From Lasiosphaeria ovina (taxonomy: Eukaryota > Ascomycota > Sordariomycetes > Sordariales > Lasiosphaeriaceae): 64,000 nucleotides of DNA. The translations under genes and the position numbers were made by a program. The stretch covers positions 2,542,001 through 2,606,000 of the forward strand of contig JAULSN010000001.1 in the NCBI GenBank assembly GCA_033439765.1, read 5' to 3'. Of the stretch, positions 21,328-33,500 are shown piece after piece; positions within the stretch are counted from its first letter, which is position 1; each line of letters begins with the position of its first letter. The notes under the pieces were generated by a model. The model worked only from the letters and a program-made list of their open reading frames with translations. It was not told the origin of the DNA and made no database searches.

Positions 21328-23552
21328 TTGGACAGACCGAAGATATGGAAAGTTGGTATTGAAAACAGCCTCCAATCGCCCAGTGCTGAACCACTCACAT
21401 ACCACTCCGTACTTGGTCTACGGAGCAGTGAGGTCGGATGCTCGGTGGGATGCAATCTACTTGGTTCCTTGTTATTTTCCCACCTCTGAAAATAAATAGC
21501 ATACGGAGTTGTGTGTAGGGAGTTCTAGTTGCAACGTACATACCTTACGTACTCCGTACCGCACTGGAGATCGGTAGCTGCTACCCCGTTTATGTTCCCG
21601 CGGATCCTTAATGTGCATCCTTCGGTAGAGAGGGTAGGGTTCTTCGCGAGCGTCTGGGGCCCGGGACTTGGGGCCGGGCGTAGGGCTGGCGGCGAAACCG
21701 ACGCATCCTCAGTCGACGGCACCTTGGCGACCAATCGAAGGCGACAATGGCTGCGTGGGGTGGCCCCCAGAACTGGCCTCTCCAAGCCGCAACGGGTTCA
21801 CAGCCCGCCGACCGCCGCCCGACATTGGACGTGCAACGACGGCGCCATGGATAGCGTAGGCATCTCAAGGTTAGGGAGGAATAATCCTGAGATGAGCCCG
21901 TGCTCCCGTCGCCAAAGGGGTTTCCGGATCCCGTCATAGCCGTAGGTAGGGAGTTAGGCAGGCAGGCAGGTGGGCGGGCAGACAAGCTTGTCGAGGCTGC
22001 TCCGTCGGTCGGCAAGTCGAGATGGACCTTCCCTCCAACACAACTTTGACCTTGAAAGCGTGCAGATGCGAGAAATCACATGTACACACAGTACTCCGTA
22101 CCTGGCTCGTACTTGCCTTGAACCTGGTGCAGGTTCGATGCAGGTTATCCGAACTTTCCATTACTAAGGTAAGATACTTCATTTGGGTATGTACATGGAA
22201 GGAGTACCTCCCGCGCGATTCCTTTTCGAGACTCACCGCACGCACCTCCACGCCGTCCCTTCCAACTAGGTCGGCGCCTCCTCGACCATACCTACCTAGA
22301 CAAGTTAGGGAATTGTCGATGATGCTCGCCGGCAGTCGGAAGGGCCAAAATCATGGCAATGGAATGCAGTTGCAGTTTCCAATTCGGGGCTCGGGGTCTT
22401 CTTGCCAGCACTCATGCGCGCCTGCCCAACGGGATGTTCCCCCTTCTGCCTACCTTAGCTAGATTTTCTAATCATTATGACTTCTAGTATTAGGGTACCC
22501 ACCCGCCTTTTACTCCGTCCCATCCAGTTCAAGTTGATCTTGATCGCGATCGAGACAAGCTGAGATGATGCTATCCAAGATACGGATACCTACCATATAT
22601 CTGACATGCAAGTCCAGTGTCTCCCTACAAGCTACCTGCAAATACTTATGTCTACCTACCTGCCTGCCCACCAGCTTCCGTTGCATGTTCTGGCTTATGG
22701 CCATCGGACTTTAACATTGTCATCCCTTACCCAACTCCGAGTAGGAGGCGTTATCTTGTACTTCGTGTCCTGTCCCGTCGTCTACCTGGTATTTCTATTG
22801 CCGTGGCCCCATGCTTCCCGCCTAGGCTGTCTCTCGGTTGACCCACCCCCTCCCTCAAATCCCTTCCCATCCACCCGTCATCCGCCTCATTCTCGACGTA
22901 AGTCAGTTGCAAGACCCAAGGCGCAAGGCACTTGTCCTGGAGACAAGCCGGATCTCGATCCCTGGCCGACGCGAGGCACTCGGCCCCTCTCCCCCTTGCC
23001 ATTGCCACTAGGGACGGGGCCTACCCTTACACTTCTCGCCTTGTATGTGGAACGGCCCGCACATGCTCGATATCGGCTCTCCAGAGACCGATAGACAGGA
23101 AAAGGAGGCCAAGCCGACTCAGTGACGACCGGCAACTCGGAGGTAGCGTCGTCCCGTCTTGGTTGCTTCTGAGGACGGACGATAAGTACCTTCGTTGCCT
23201 CACCATTGAAGGTGGTTGTCTCCAAGTGAGCCTGTTCGCTCGCTTGACGACATTGTGCTGCCAACAGCTCATCAGCTTGGCCGTAGTCGCATCCCATCAG
23301 GTTTCTTAGACCCCCTTCGCCCAACAGGGGCGGGCCGCGACTTTGGGCCTCCGCAACCACCTATCTACCCCCCTCGCCCAGCCTGCGACTGCTCAGCCCT
23401 ATCAGCTTTTTACCTTTCGTGCTTGATCTTCTTCACACGACAGATGCCTCGAGTATAGTTTAAATCCCTTGATATCAGAACTCCCGCTCCTACTTGCCTT
23501 ATCCTTTTCTTCATCCTCTTCCCCTATTTCCCTCCGCCCAAGGCTCGCTCCA

Positions 23553-25262
23553 ATGTCGCTGTCCCCTACCACGGGCATCGGCAGGCTTTCCTTAGAGGCA
23601 ACTGCAGCCGCACCTACCCGAACCAACTTCCAAATGCAGCAATCTCGGGCAAGCTCCTCGACGGACGGGTCGGAACAGCACTCGGATGAGAGCGACTGGG
23701 ACGAAGATGAAGACGACGTCGTTTCGTTGCCCTCGGGTCTCAACTACAACATCTCTCGCGTCTCTCCCAGGACACAGAATGTGGTGCGAGAACTCATCAA
23801 CCAAGCCTCGGTTCAGGGGTCGCCACAGATATCGCTCGAGCTATGCGGGATAAAGGAGGAGAGCTCCGAAGGTGGTGGCATTTTTTACGCCTTTCAAATG
23901 CACGAAACCGTCCCTTGCTCGGTTCGCATTGGCGCAAGAAACAGCACGCGATTCTCGGTTCCCCGGTGCGAATGTCCCGATGCCAGATACCGACATGCCC
24001 AGCCGTGTAAACACATAGTGTGGCTCTTTGACCACATCTCGAAGCAAGCCCTTTTCGACCATGACCCTGATTCAGACCTCACCATGACAGAGATGGGCTA
24101 CCCCCAAGAGCTCCAAGACCCTTTCCAGCATATCTCGCAGATGCGCCTTGACGTCCTGGCCGACAGCCTCCACTGCGATATATCAGCCCCTAGCCGCGAT
24201 ACCGCCCTTCCCAGCAGAAGTCGTGTGAGAGAAGCTCGGGAAATTGTTGCCGCCGTGGCCGGAGTCGGGGCCTCGGAACTCGACACCTACAGGCCCGACC
24301 TCGAGTCATCGTACAACAGTGACAACCTGATACGCCGTGGTGACCTCGAGGCCACATTCTTCTCCCTCATACTTGCGTCGCACTCCCTAGCCAACTGGGT
24401 GCGTGCCCGGCTCAACCCCACCGACCCAGCTGTCGACCCCTTTCGTCACCTGCAGCTACGTGCGTTGCGCATTCTCGCAGAGCTTGACGGTTATTCGTCG
24501 TCTCTTCATGACCCCGCTGCCGTCGCCGCCCGCCAGGAGGAGGGAAAAGAGGCGGAAGGCCCACGAAATGTGGTCTGGGCTGCCACACAGATTCGGCAAT
24601 GTGTTGTGCAGATCGATAAGCTTGTGTCGCGCGGCTCCAGACCCCTAGCCAAGTCGGCTCGCGCATCGGCAGCACGAGCACTCGTGAGCATCCTCAAGGC
24701 CGTGACAAATCACAACTTCGACTCACACGGCGGAGCTACTCTTGACGACCGGAATCTATACATGTGCCTGGTGGGCAACCACGACACCGGCTTTGTCTAC
24801 TCGGCTCTCGACACGCTGGTCGACCAGAGTCAGTTCATCGAGGAGCTCGAGGGAATTATGGAATTGCTTGGCCGCTTTGGCTCTCCGGCCTCGTATGCCG
24901 CTAACATGCGAGGTCTCATCACCCGCATGCGCAGCCACACGACGGCCGGCAGCTACGCTAGCACCGCCGCCAGCGGCTCCGTTGTCGGTGCCAGCACAAG
25001 CGGTATCCCCCGGACCGAGACACCTGCTCTGGAGACGCCGCCAGAGGAGGAGCCCCCGGCTTCGGGCTCTTCTGGTCCGAGTAGCGGACAATTTATTACC
25101 CCTGAGGTGCCGGCAAGCGCATCAAAACGGGGGAGTCGAGGCGGTCGAGGCAGCCGCGGAGGAGGACGCGGGAGAGCCGGGAGCTCAGGCACCGCGGGCT
25201 CGAAACGATCAGTGTCTGGTAGCGGGCAAGAAGGGAGCAAAGGCTCAAAGCGGGCACGCTAG
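23553..25262 (+). CDS. SWIM-type zinc finger protein with RGG-rich tail
   Basis: Single-exon gene, 569 residues. It carries a SWIM zinc finger, C-x-C-x10-C-x-H, at about 139-154 (CECPDARYRHAQPCKH). This motif binds DNA or protein partners and is found in recombination-associated Shu2/SWS1-type proteins and in MULE-type transposases. The order is an acidic Ser-rich N terminus (about 30-55), a beta-rich segment leading into the finger, a long helical middle (about 190-470), then a Pro/Ser linker and a C-terminal RGG/RG tail (about 525-545) ending in Lys/Arg-rich sequence. The tail suggests RNA binding and nuclear localisation (inference). The frame is open upstream to 23469, but that extension is a low-complexity translation of pyrimidine-rich leader, so ATG 23553 is preferred. 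The gene converges on the kinase-like gene 720 bp downstream. No transposase core is visible, so a host protein is more likely. Confidence 0.88.
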   Translation: MSLSPTTGIGRLSLEATAAAPTRTNFQMQQSRASSSTDGSEQHSDESDWDEDEDDVVSLPSGLNYNISRVSPRTQNVVRELINQASVQGSPQISLELCGIKEESSEGGGIFYAFQMHETVPCSVRIGARNSTRFSVPRCECPDARYRHAQPCKHIVWLFDHISKQALFDHDPDSDLTMTEMGYPQELQDPFQHISQMRLDVLADSLHCDISAPSRDTALPSRSRVREAREIVAAVAGVGASELDTYRPDLESSYNSDNLIRRGDLEATFFSLILASHSLANWVRARLNPTDPAVDPFRHLQLRALRILAELDGYSSSLHDPAAVAARQEEGKEAEGPRNVVWAATQIRQCVVQIDKLVSRGSRPLAKSARASAARALVSILKAVTNHNFDSHGGATLDDRNLYMCLVGNHDTGFVYSALDTLVDQSQFIEELEGIMELLGRFGSPASYAANMRGLITRMRSHTTAGSYASTAASGSVVGASTSGIPRTETPALETPPEEEPPASGSSGPSSGQFITPEVPASASKRGSRGGRGSRGGGRGRAGSSGTAGSKRSVSGSGQEGSKGSKRAR

Positions 25263-25982
25263 AAACGTTCGTTACGACGAGCTTCCCTTGTCATCGTCTT
25301 TTACCTCTCATATCTTGGCACGTTTGTTGTGCTGAATGTTACGTATTTCGATGAATGGATGGTGATATCTCGGGCTTTGCTGGTTTCCGGCTGGTCCAGA
25401 AGTCGGCAACTCCTCCCGTGAGAAGCAAGCGGCCTATTTCAATTCTATTATATTTAATTAGCGATGATACGAGATGAGTGATAGAAAAACGGCGACTGGA
25501 GAGCACGAGCTGGGGCTCCATCTTGGACAGGATTCGCTCAGAAATTTTCTATTTAGACCAACCAATGCTCGATTCAGGGGTTTCAGGGGTAACATTCGAG
25601 ATGCAGCAAAGCCCCTTAGTCAATACGAGAAAATGTGTTAATGATGTGCAGTAGGCGCCGAAATTCAGTGCTTGTGGCAAGTCAACAGGTACGACAACTA
25701 CGGATGGAAAGAAAGTAGAAGTTGGTGCAGTATCTTAAACATCATCAGTATCATGATTTGTCTACAGTCTACTTCAAATTAAGTACTCCAAAAAAAGAAC
25801 CACGCCAGTCTACCCCGGTTAGGTATCTTATTCGTTCCTTACCAACGGGGGAAAGCCTTGACCAGAATGAAAGACTGACGCATAACCAGGCTGTTATCCG
25901 TGGATATATATCGCCGCGAGATCGATGCACATTCGACAACCAACCCCCTTTTTGAAAAGGAAAAAGAAACCGCCAATTTTTT
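25263..25982. other. Intergenic between convergent genes
   Basis: 720 bp of AT-richer sequence, likely the 3' UTRs of the SWIM gene and, from the other side, of the kinase-like gene. Candidate AT-rich 3'-processing signals lie near 25440-25460. No gene seen. Confidence 0.6.
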
Positions 25983-27887
25983 TCAGCTCGGGACAAAGCC
26001 GACACTTGTCGCCTGGAATTGTTTCAACTCGCCCAGCACTTGCTTCAGCGTGGGCCGCTTGAAGTAATTGTCATCCCACTCGCCGCGCGCCTTCATCTGC
26101 TCCCGCATCAGCAGGAAGTCTTCGGCGGCCTTCACCTCGGTCCGCCACCACTCTTGCGCGACCCTGTGCACCTCGAAAGCAGCAGCAGCATCCCCGTCTC
26201 GGTCTGTCTCCTGCTGCTGTCGTCCAGCAGGAGCAGAACGCAGCACGAGCTTGCTGCCGCGCCTGGTGATCAGCCTGGACAGGCCGTCCCTCCTGCCGCG
26301 CGTGCAGCGGTCGATGAGGTCGCGGAGGCGCGGCGGCGTGCGGCGGAACTCGGGGAACTCCATCTCGGGCTCGCGCTGGTACGACTGCCACACGGCGGCA
26401 AGCTGCGGCGCGCTCTGGCCCTCGAACACGCACCACAGCACCCGCCCCAGCATGTACACCTCGGCCGCCTCCTGCTCGGCTGCCGACAGGCACAGCCACG
26501 GCACGTTGTAGCTCGCGTGGCCGCGCGCCGTGTACTCCTCGTCGTCCAGCAGCGATTCCCAGCCCCGGAGCTGCCGCGTCAGCACCGCCGCGAAGAGCGA
26601 TCGGACGTCTTCGGGGACGGTCGGATCGTCACCCGTGTTGTTTCTGTCATTGTTGCTGCCGCTGCCGATGCTACTGCCGCTACTATTAGGAGGAGACGGC
26701 TCGTCACTGCTCGCCAGGATGCGCGCATAGTCCAGCGCATTCACCTCGGGCGCGGCAAACTCGCACCAGACGCCGCGCTGCTCAAAGTCGACCATGACCA
26801 CGTCGCCCCGGCCCGACAGCACGACGTTGTCGAGGCGGAGGTCCGGGTAGAATATCCCCCCGCGCTCCCTGACGTGCAGCACTGCCGACGCCAGCTGTGT
26901 GGCCCATTTGAGCCGCACGTCCAGGGCGAGCTGGCCGTGGATGCGCAGCAGCGGCAGGGTGTCGCGGAGGCTGCCGCCCGTGTGGAAGCGGAGAACGAAG
27001 CCGACAACGGCCGTCTTGCCGCCGAACCGGCAGTACTTCGTGACGAGATATCTCGGCCGAGAGATTACGTGGACATGCGGCTCCATGCGCAGGAGGTTCC
27101 GCAGCTCGATGTAGAGATATTTGGTGCCGCTTGTCAGAGCTTTGAGGATCCACAATTCCCTGTCATTCTCGTCGTCGCCGCCCTTGTCGTCCCGGCCTTG
27201 GTTGGCGTGGTCGATGTGGACAAGACACACGCTGTCGTGAAGCTGCTTGACAATGCTCAGCCGCGAGATATCAATGGCCTCTGGCAAGAGGTCCGGAGCC
27301 AGCCCGAGAGAGCTGGCCAGCCTTGCTAGGCCAATCAACTGCTTTTCGACATAGTAGGTTGGGGCGATGGTGACCTTGATGTTGTGGATGTTGAGGTCCA
27401 GGTTCTCAAAGATGATGCGAGATCCGAACGGCAGGTTCTTGTACATGCTCGACACCGAGTCCGGCCCCCCATCTCGCCTCGTTGCCGTCCAGGCCTGAAG
27501 CGTTCGAAGAATGTGGCTCGCGATGCCAAGGCGGCGGACTCGGGCCGGGTCTTTAGTGTGGAACGTGGCCTCTAGATCAAGCAGCTGCCGGAGAAGTGGG
27601 GAACTGGCGGCCTCCTCTGGGATGAAGACGTCGAAACGCATGGGCGGGGTGGCTCCCAGGAATAGAGGCAGCACATAATACTGGGTCCCCAGGCCAGTAC
27701 AGCCGTCGATCCTCCAATGGGGGTCGGCGAGCGGGCCGAGACTATCGATCCGGTTTTTGGGGTTCAGTTGTGAGCTGCCCCACGAGTCAGCCTCCACGAG
27801 GACAGGGGGCGGGACCCGCGGCGGGCTCTTGGAGAATGCCGCCGTCGGGTGGATGACATCACGGATCGACTTTGAGCTGAGCTCCAT
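25983..27887 (-). CDS. Protein-kinase-like domain protein, 634 aa (atypical)
   Basis: Single-exon gene. Residues 1-300 match nothing I recognise; they contain a conserved-looking RFDVFIPEEA segment. Residues about 300-600 resemble a protein-kinase fold. There is a strand-rich N-lobe-like part (KYCRFGGKTAVVGFVLRFH), a catalytic-loop-like segment GGIFYPDLRLDNVVLS at about 343-358, and a magnesium-loop-like VMVDFEQRG near 365-372. An APE-like CEFAAPEVNALDY and a late VYMLGRVLWCVFEG helix follow. The loop has P-D-L-R-L-D-N in place of HRDLKxxN, keeping the Asp and Asn. The DFG triplet reads DFE. Fungal kinase-like families of this kind often have altered motifs; catalytic activity is uncertain and it may be a pseudokinase. 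The C terminus (KRPTLKQVLGELKQF) resembles the kinase lobe end. A run encoding Ser/Gly/Asn (about 400-420) is a likely loop insertion. No signal peptide or membrane segment. Confidence 0.8.
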   Translation of the reverse strand: MELSSKSIRDVIHPTAAFSKSPPRVPPPVLVEADSWGSSQLNPKNRIDSLGPLADPHWRIDGCTGLGTQYYVLPLFLGATPPMRFDVFIPEEAASSPLLRQLLDLEATFHTKDPARVRRLGIASHILRTLQAWTATRRDGGPDSVSSMYKNLPFGSRIIFENLDLNIHNIKVTIAPTYYVEKQLIGLARLASSLGLAPDLLPEAIDISRLSIVKQLHDSVCLVHIDHANQGRDDKGGDDENDRELWILKALTSGTKYLYIELRNLLRMEPHVHVISRPRYLVTKYCRFGGKTAVVGFVLRFHTGGSLRDTLPLLRIHGQLALDVRLKWATQLASAVLHVRERGGIFYPDLRLDNVVLSGRGDVVMVDFEQRGVWCEFAAPEVNALDYARILASSDEPSPPNSSGSSIGSGSNNDRNNTGDDPTVPEDVRSLFAAVLTRQLRGWESLLDDEEYTARGHASYNVPWLCLSAAEQEAAEVYMLGRVLWCVFEGQSAPQLAAVWQSYQREPEMEFPEFRRTPPRLRDLIDRCTRGRRDGLSRLITRRGSKLVLRSAPAGRQQQETDRDGDAAAAFEVHRVAQEWWRTEVKAAEDFLLMREQMKARGEWDDNYFKRPTLKQVLGELKQFQATSVGFVPS

Positions 27888-29814
27888 TGTTGTGGAAAAG
27901 GGGGCTGGGGGGGCAGAACCGTCAGACTCGAGACCGGAGGATGGCGGAACTACCGGGACGGATCAGCAGCCAAAAAAAAAAAAGAGCACAAGTCGGCGGA
28001 AGCTTTTTGAAGCCATGCGCTCGGGGGTTGGGCGGATCGACGAACGACTGCTCTCTGCGCGTTGCACAATCTGCCCCAAGCCGCGGGCGGCCAACATGGA
28101 AGTGTGAAGATTGAGAGAACACCACCATCAACCTCTTTGTCCACTCACCGGCTGCAGGCTCCCGTCCGATCCTTCAGGCTCTCATCCACAAGCACACGCA
28201 CATATACACACACACACACACTTGCCGAAGAGCAAGAAACAGGAGAGGGGTTTCGAGCCACCCTCTCTCTCCCTCCGTCAGCGCGGGAAGCGCGCCTCGC
28301 CGGCGGTTTATTGGGGCGTGGTGATGGCGTCCTATCAGGCCAAGGCGTTTGACCATCCAGCTTCCCGTGCATTTAAACGAGACGCTGGACAGAAAAAGAG
28401 GCTCGCTATAGAGTGTCGTATCTTGGCCGTCATAAGGTTAGGTGGTTGGCTGGTTGGCTGAGGGGTACCTTCGGGAGAGTATCAAGCGACAACGGGGCCA
28501 ACAAACATCTCTCGGTCGTTCGATCGAAGGGCGGGAAATCGTTTTGTTCCCTGCAAGAGGATCTAGATTCAAGCCTTGTAAGCTCCATCTGATTGGCTCG
28601 TGGGTTTTTGCCGTTGGGCTTCTGTTTTGCAGGGCGCCGTTCGTTCGGTTCTGCGCTTTATTAGCAGCCCTAGACGAGGATGTAGCAGAGAGATGCCGCG
28701 AGAGGCACCGCTTTTTGATGCTGTGACGCGGTGGCCTCCTTTGCGAGTGGCAGCCCGATAGCTGCCGTGGCCAGCCGCCGAGAACCCTCCATCCCTTGTT
28801 GCTGCGAGGGAGCAGCGGCCAGGTCCACTAAAGGGTGACGGAGGACGACGGGGAGTGGGTGGCAGTGGGCCGCAGGCCACTGCAATAAATAAGCAGGGTA
28901 GCCGTTGGAGACTTGCCAAACCTCAGTAGCCGCTCGTTGACCTCGGTCCATAAGAATACGTCAAAAGAGACATCAGTCCGGACGGGCGTGGCGTTGCATT
29001 CAGTCGTCGGTCCAGCATACAGCAGCTACGTATGAAGTGGACATGTCTCCTGTTGATGTTTAGTTTCCAGACTTGCCTTGCCGGCCCCTTTTCTTCAAGG
29101 GCCTTCTCGTTATTGTTTTGTTAGTCCTTGCCCCCGCTTTAGGGCTTCCTATTTTCATAAATCGTTCTCTCCCTTGCTCTCCTCTCAGCTCCACGGCCTC
29201 TCCACATCAGACCTGGGTGTTGATATGACGTCGCCGTCTCAGAGAAGGACTCGGCTAGGGTGGCAGCGAGCCGCACCAGATGGGGTTCTCTCAATACCAG
29301 AGAGACATGAGAGCGAAGGGGTCGGCCGAATTCCGTCATAATGATCACACTGCCTGGCTGGAACATGGCCAGATATGCCGGAACACTTTGCTCGTTCGCT
29401 TGATATCTGCGATTCCGTCTAACAAGCCGAAAGGGAATTGCGAGTTTGCCTTGGACGAGGATGAGTGGGGGGCATAACTTGAAATCTAAATACGGGCTTT
29501 CTTTCCGACACAGCAAGAAGTCGAAATTTTGGCAGGTTACGGAGAGAAACGACACTCGAAGAGAGTGGGGGCAGATTGCTATCGTCATAAACGTCAAAAA
29601 GAGCGGCCACTTCACATAAAACATTCCTCTGGCTCCCAATTCCGAGAGACGGGCAGGTCAGCGGGCCCTGTTGTTACCGTGAGCGGAAGAATATGACTCC
29701 CCCCGAGTGCCCCCACGCCACGAGGTTCTCAAGAGCCAGTTGGATTGTCCGAACCTCAACCACAGCAACAACGACAGGACTTTCTGTCTTGGAACTCGGC
29801 GATGAGGGCAGCTA

Positions 29815-29858
29815 TGACGGCACCTTGACGGCATCCTGACGGCATCTTGACGGGCACC
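29815..29858 (+). repeat. Four TGACGG units at exact 11-bp spacing
   Basis: Units start at 29815, 29826, 29837 and 29848 with consensus TGACGGCAYCY; the last is imperfect after TGACGG. The 11-bp step places each TGACG on nearly the same face of the helix. TGACG is the half-site of ATF/CREB-type bZIP proteins; binding is inference. Confidence 0.75.
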
Positions 29859-30512
29859 ACAACCGCCCCCTCTCCCCGACTGCAGATGGTCGCTGCAGCG
29901 TGCCCAAAAGTCCATGCTAAGGCAAGGAGGTAAGCAAGTACGGATACGTAGGTACCTATCTCGCCGGGTGCTGATGCTGTCTGGTACCGACAGAGCTTGT
30001 CCTCTCCTTGTCTCACAAGCTTTTCTGCGGGTCGGGCATATAATCTGCAAGTCCTTAATGACCGGTGAGGAGAGGCGCAATAAACGTCCTGCATCTCGCC
30101 AATCCAACAGAAAAGTCCAAGAGGCCGCAATATGGGATGATGCAAGCTTGCTCTGACCGAGTAATGGCCAAGCAGCCCGCCCTGCAGGCATCAAATGAGG
30201 TCCTCCTTCCTTCATAAGCACCGCTGACTGACACGGACAAATGACATATGACAAATGGAAGCTCCGACGTCGAGTGCTTGCTCGTTCTCGTCTGCACGAG
30301 TTTTCGAGATTGAACGACGAACCTTCAAGCGGCGAAGGCTGTGACTTGCTTGCTTGCGAGATTCGCTAGTCCGGATCGGACTTCCGGAAGGGTTTAAGGA
30401 ACATTAATACTAGCACGCAGCGAAGGTCTTTGCCTCACGCTACGGCACTACGGCACAGCACCCTGGAGATAAGGCTGGTGTGGGGCCAGACTCCGGACCC
30501 CTGGCCTGGCGG

Positions 30513-30535
30513 GCGAGCGAGCGAGCGAGCGAGCG
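30513..30535 (+). repeat. (GAGC)n microsatellite
   Basis: Tandem GCGA/GAGC tetranucleotide, about six copies. Confidence 0.85.
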
Positions 30536-33500
30536 GAGAAGCTGGGAGGACGACGCGGGAAGCGGAATAGGGGCCGGCATCCGGGGAGGAGGGGTCTTGC
30601 TGATGTGGGGTCACCCCGAGGCTGAGACCGAATGAACTCAAAAGGCTGGTGACAGGGCTCACTGAAGAGAAACGCATTCTCTCTCTCGTACAGGGACATG
30701 GAGGCTGGCCATTGCTGATGAGGGGGGGATTCTATTCTCGTTGGAGCCAGGCTCGCAACTGATCGTCGCCGGGTTTGTCGGGCCGGGGTTAGTTCCCAGT
30801 GACCGGTGTGAAAGTCGGATAGGTAATACAGCCCGACGACCAGCCTCTTGGGGGCCATTGAGATTCGAGAACTCAGGCCGCTTCAAGGGAAGATACGCCG
30901 CAAGTTCGTGCACACACCACAAGAGTGGCCCGAGACGCCGTGGCTTTGTGGGGATGGAGGTGTGGCCATTGGCTCGCATGCATTGCCGCCGCAATGCGAA
31001 TGTACTCCTCACACCTTATCCCCAGACACCGAGCCATCGCGATCCCGGGGCCCATGTCGGGTGGAAATGAAGCAACAGTTATATATCAGAATGATATACT
31101 CCATATATCAAATGCCGCTAGTCCCATGCAATTACTCGGCATGTTGTCATGTGCGCGAAGCAATGTCGTCAGTCCTGACGGGAACCCATGCGTACATACA
31201 TCCAGTACGGAGTACCAATTGACGGGGTGTCGAGGACGCGACTGCTAAATGATGAGCGAAAGCACGAATCCGACTGTGGCAGAAGGAAGTCTTGTCGACC
31301 TATCCATTTGTTATTATATATTCTGCCGGCCAATCTGTGCTCTGCGTGGATCCTGGAAGGTATCGGCCAACTTCACGAGGACCAGACCAAAGCTTTCGGT
31401 TCATTCAAGGCTCTTCCGGGTCGTGACTAGGGAAGTCGATCAAATGTCAAATGTCGAGGACGGGGCCAAGACTCTGCTGTTTCTGGCAACTTCAGGGATT
31501 TGGGCAATGCCCCCCGCTCGGGCTCGACCCAATCTGTTCCATTTTTGTTAGAAGCCTTGATTAAGTAGGAGTGTTCCCGCGCTGTGATGCCGTGAGGTTG
31601 TGCTCTGTTTCGCTGGGCGACCAGTAGAAATGCCGATTCCATGCCGTATGCCTATCAGATTAGACCAAGATACCTAACCTTTTAAACCTGGAGAAGGAAT
31701 CCAGAGAGGCGCCAATAGTGGGGTTCTGAATACCTTCCAGGTTACAGTACGGACGGATACCTTATGCGTTTGTTCTTGGCGCCTGCTTACTGTGTATGAG
31801 GTTGTGCGCAGCCCATGGGTTCAATATTCCAGGTCGGCACTCCGAAGTGCATGTACTGGGTAGAGGAATTATGCCGAGCGAGAGCTAATATCTGTAGATC
31901 GTGACTCTCTGCTTACCCTTGATGGGTTTCGAAATGGGGGTCGTGGGGTGCGTCTATGAACCCTCGAGTCTGACAAATTTCGGCATCGCCAAGCAGTGAG
32001 AGGGTGGCATCTATCCTTACTATGTATGGGGACGCATGACGTACATACGTACTGTATCTGTCTCTTGAGTTGTGCTGCGAGCGAGCTAGTTAGCATTGGC
32101 GGCTAGCGAACTAATATGGCGGACAACTCTAAGTCGATCTGTGCCCTTGTCTTTGGATCGCGTTTCGTCGCTATTCAGTATTCACATGGAAACGGCCCGT
32201 CGAGTGATGGATGCAGGACAAAACGACAATCGGGACGCCCTGTGTCTGTCTACTTGCTGAGGAGATTGGAGAGGAATATGGTGGTGTGGCCTGGCAGGGA
32301 AACTTTGGTTATGAATTCAGGGACGGTATCCGTAGCGAGACCCCTTCCTTTGGAAAGCGCCATTGAGGCCCCCATTACACCTTCTATCTGAGTGTTTACC
32401 ATGTGATGCATGTAAAGTAAGGTAGGTGCATACACGTTCTACCATCATGGGAAAGTCCCAAAATTCCCAAATTTATCCTCGTACCGAAGTCGACAACTTT
32501 GTGGTTACCTACAGCCAAGTGAGGTGGGGTATCGCGTCGCGTGGGCACAAGGGATTGTGAGATGGGAATTGGACACCTGCACCGTCCAACCACCACATTC
32601 GGCTACCAGTTGATGGTGGAGACGGCCTTTTCACAGCCGCTCCTGAAGTTCTGGTGGCGTGGCTTCTGCCAGCCGCCATTCTGTCGTATTGTAGATACAC
32701 GGGTGCGTTTTGGAATCTATGTGCTGAATTATAAAGAATGGATGTAACTGAAAGGTGTTCGCCCGAAAATCAGCTAATGCTGGCCTAGGCTGCCCTTGCC
32801 GCCTTCTACACTACGGCCGCTAGGTTTAGTCCCATCGCAACTTCCCCAGAGAACCTCCACCGTTCCCCCTCCCTCCACACACCCCCCTCATCTTCCCCGG
32901 CCTCCGCATTCGTGTCAGCGCTGACGGATGGATCCATCCACTCATTCACCTCGAAGTATCCATCCCATCGGCAGCAGCCGAAAACGCCTCACTACGGTAC
33001 CTACCTAAGTGCTAGTTTGCAGCTGCCACCCCTAGTCTAGAGGCAGCCTTGGGTCGGTCTAGGTAAGCATCTAAAGGAGCTTCAGTGTTCAACGACCACC
33101 CATTGGGCCTAGTTCTCGGATCTGGGCTGTTTTGCATGTTTTCGATGCCTCAGGCCACTTCGGGCATTTTAGTTCCTGGCAGGTGCGTGTCAGGCTGCCA
33201 AGTAATGATTAGAAACTAGCGCCTTTTTTCTTTTTCTTTCCATCCCCCCCTTCTTGTTTCCTTTTTCTGGAAACTGCTATCCTGGAAACTGCTATCGGTA
33301 GAGAGGAGCCGGGAACCTATAGCTTCCTCCTGATATACCCACACATGGTCGAAGAGGGGACTTTGGGTCGGCGGTTGGACCAGTCGCAGACGCTGATTGA
33401 GCAATGAGCCGACAGCAATATCCATGACATGTGGACCGGGTGACGGGGTCTGTGAACTTCTGTGCAACGCATCCGCAGGAAGCTAGAAAATGGGAGCCGT

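Larger units (their letters stand above)
16567..23552. other. Long gene-free interval
   Basis: About 7 kb between dapB and the SWIM gene without a supported gene. It holds a CA/C-rich run (17349-17395), T24 (17982-18005), G17 (21311-21327), TATGTATGT-type runs near 18775 and four of the six TACGGAGTA 9-mers. The longest frame (19191-20072, 293 codons) is Arg/Ser-rich, has overlapping frames on both strands and shows no motif. The last about 1 kb is pyrimidine-rich and probably includes the promoter and 5' leader of the SWIM gene. Confidence 0.5.

Noticed and set aside
26019..27329. 436-codon plus-strand frame over the kinase-like gene
   Set aside because: Arg/Ala/Val/His-rich shadow of the minus-strand gene.
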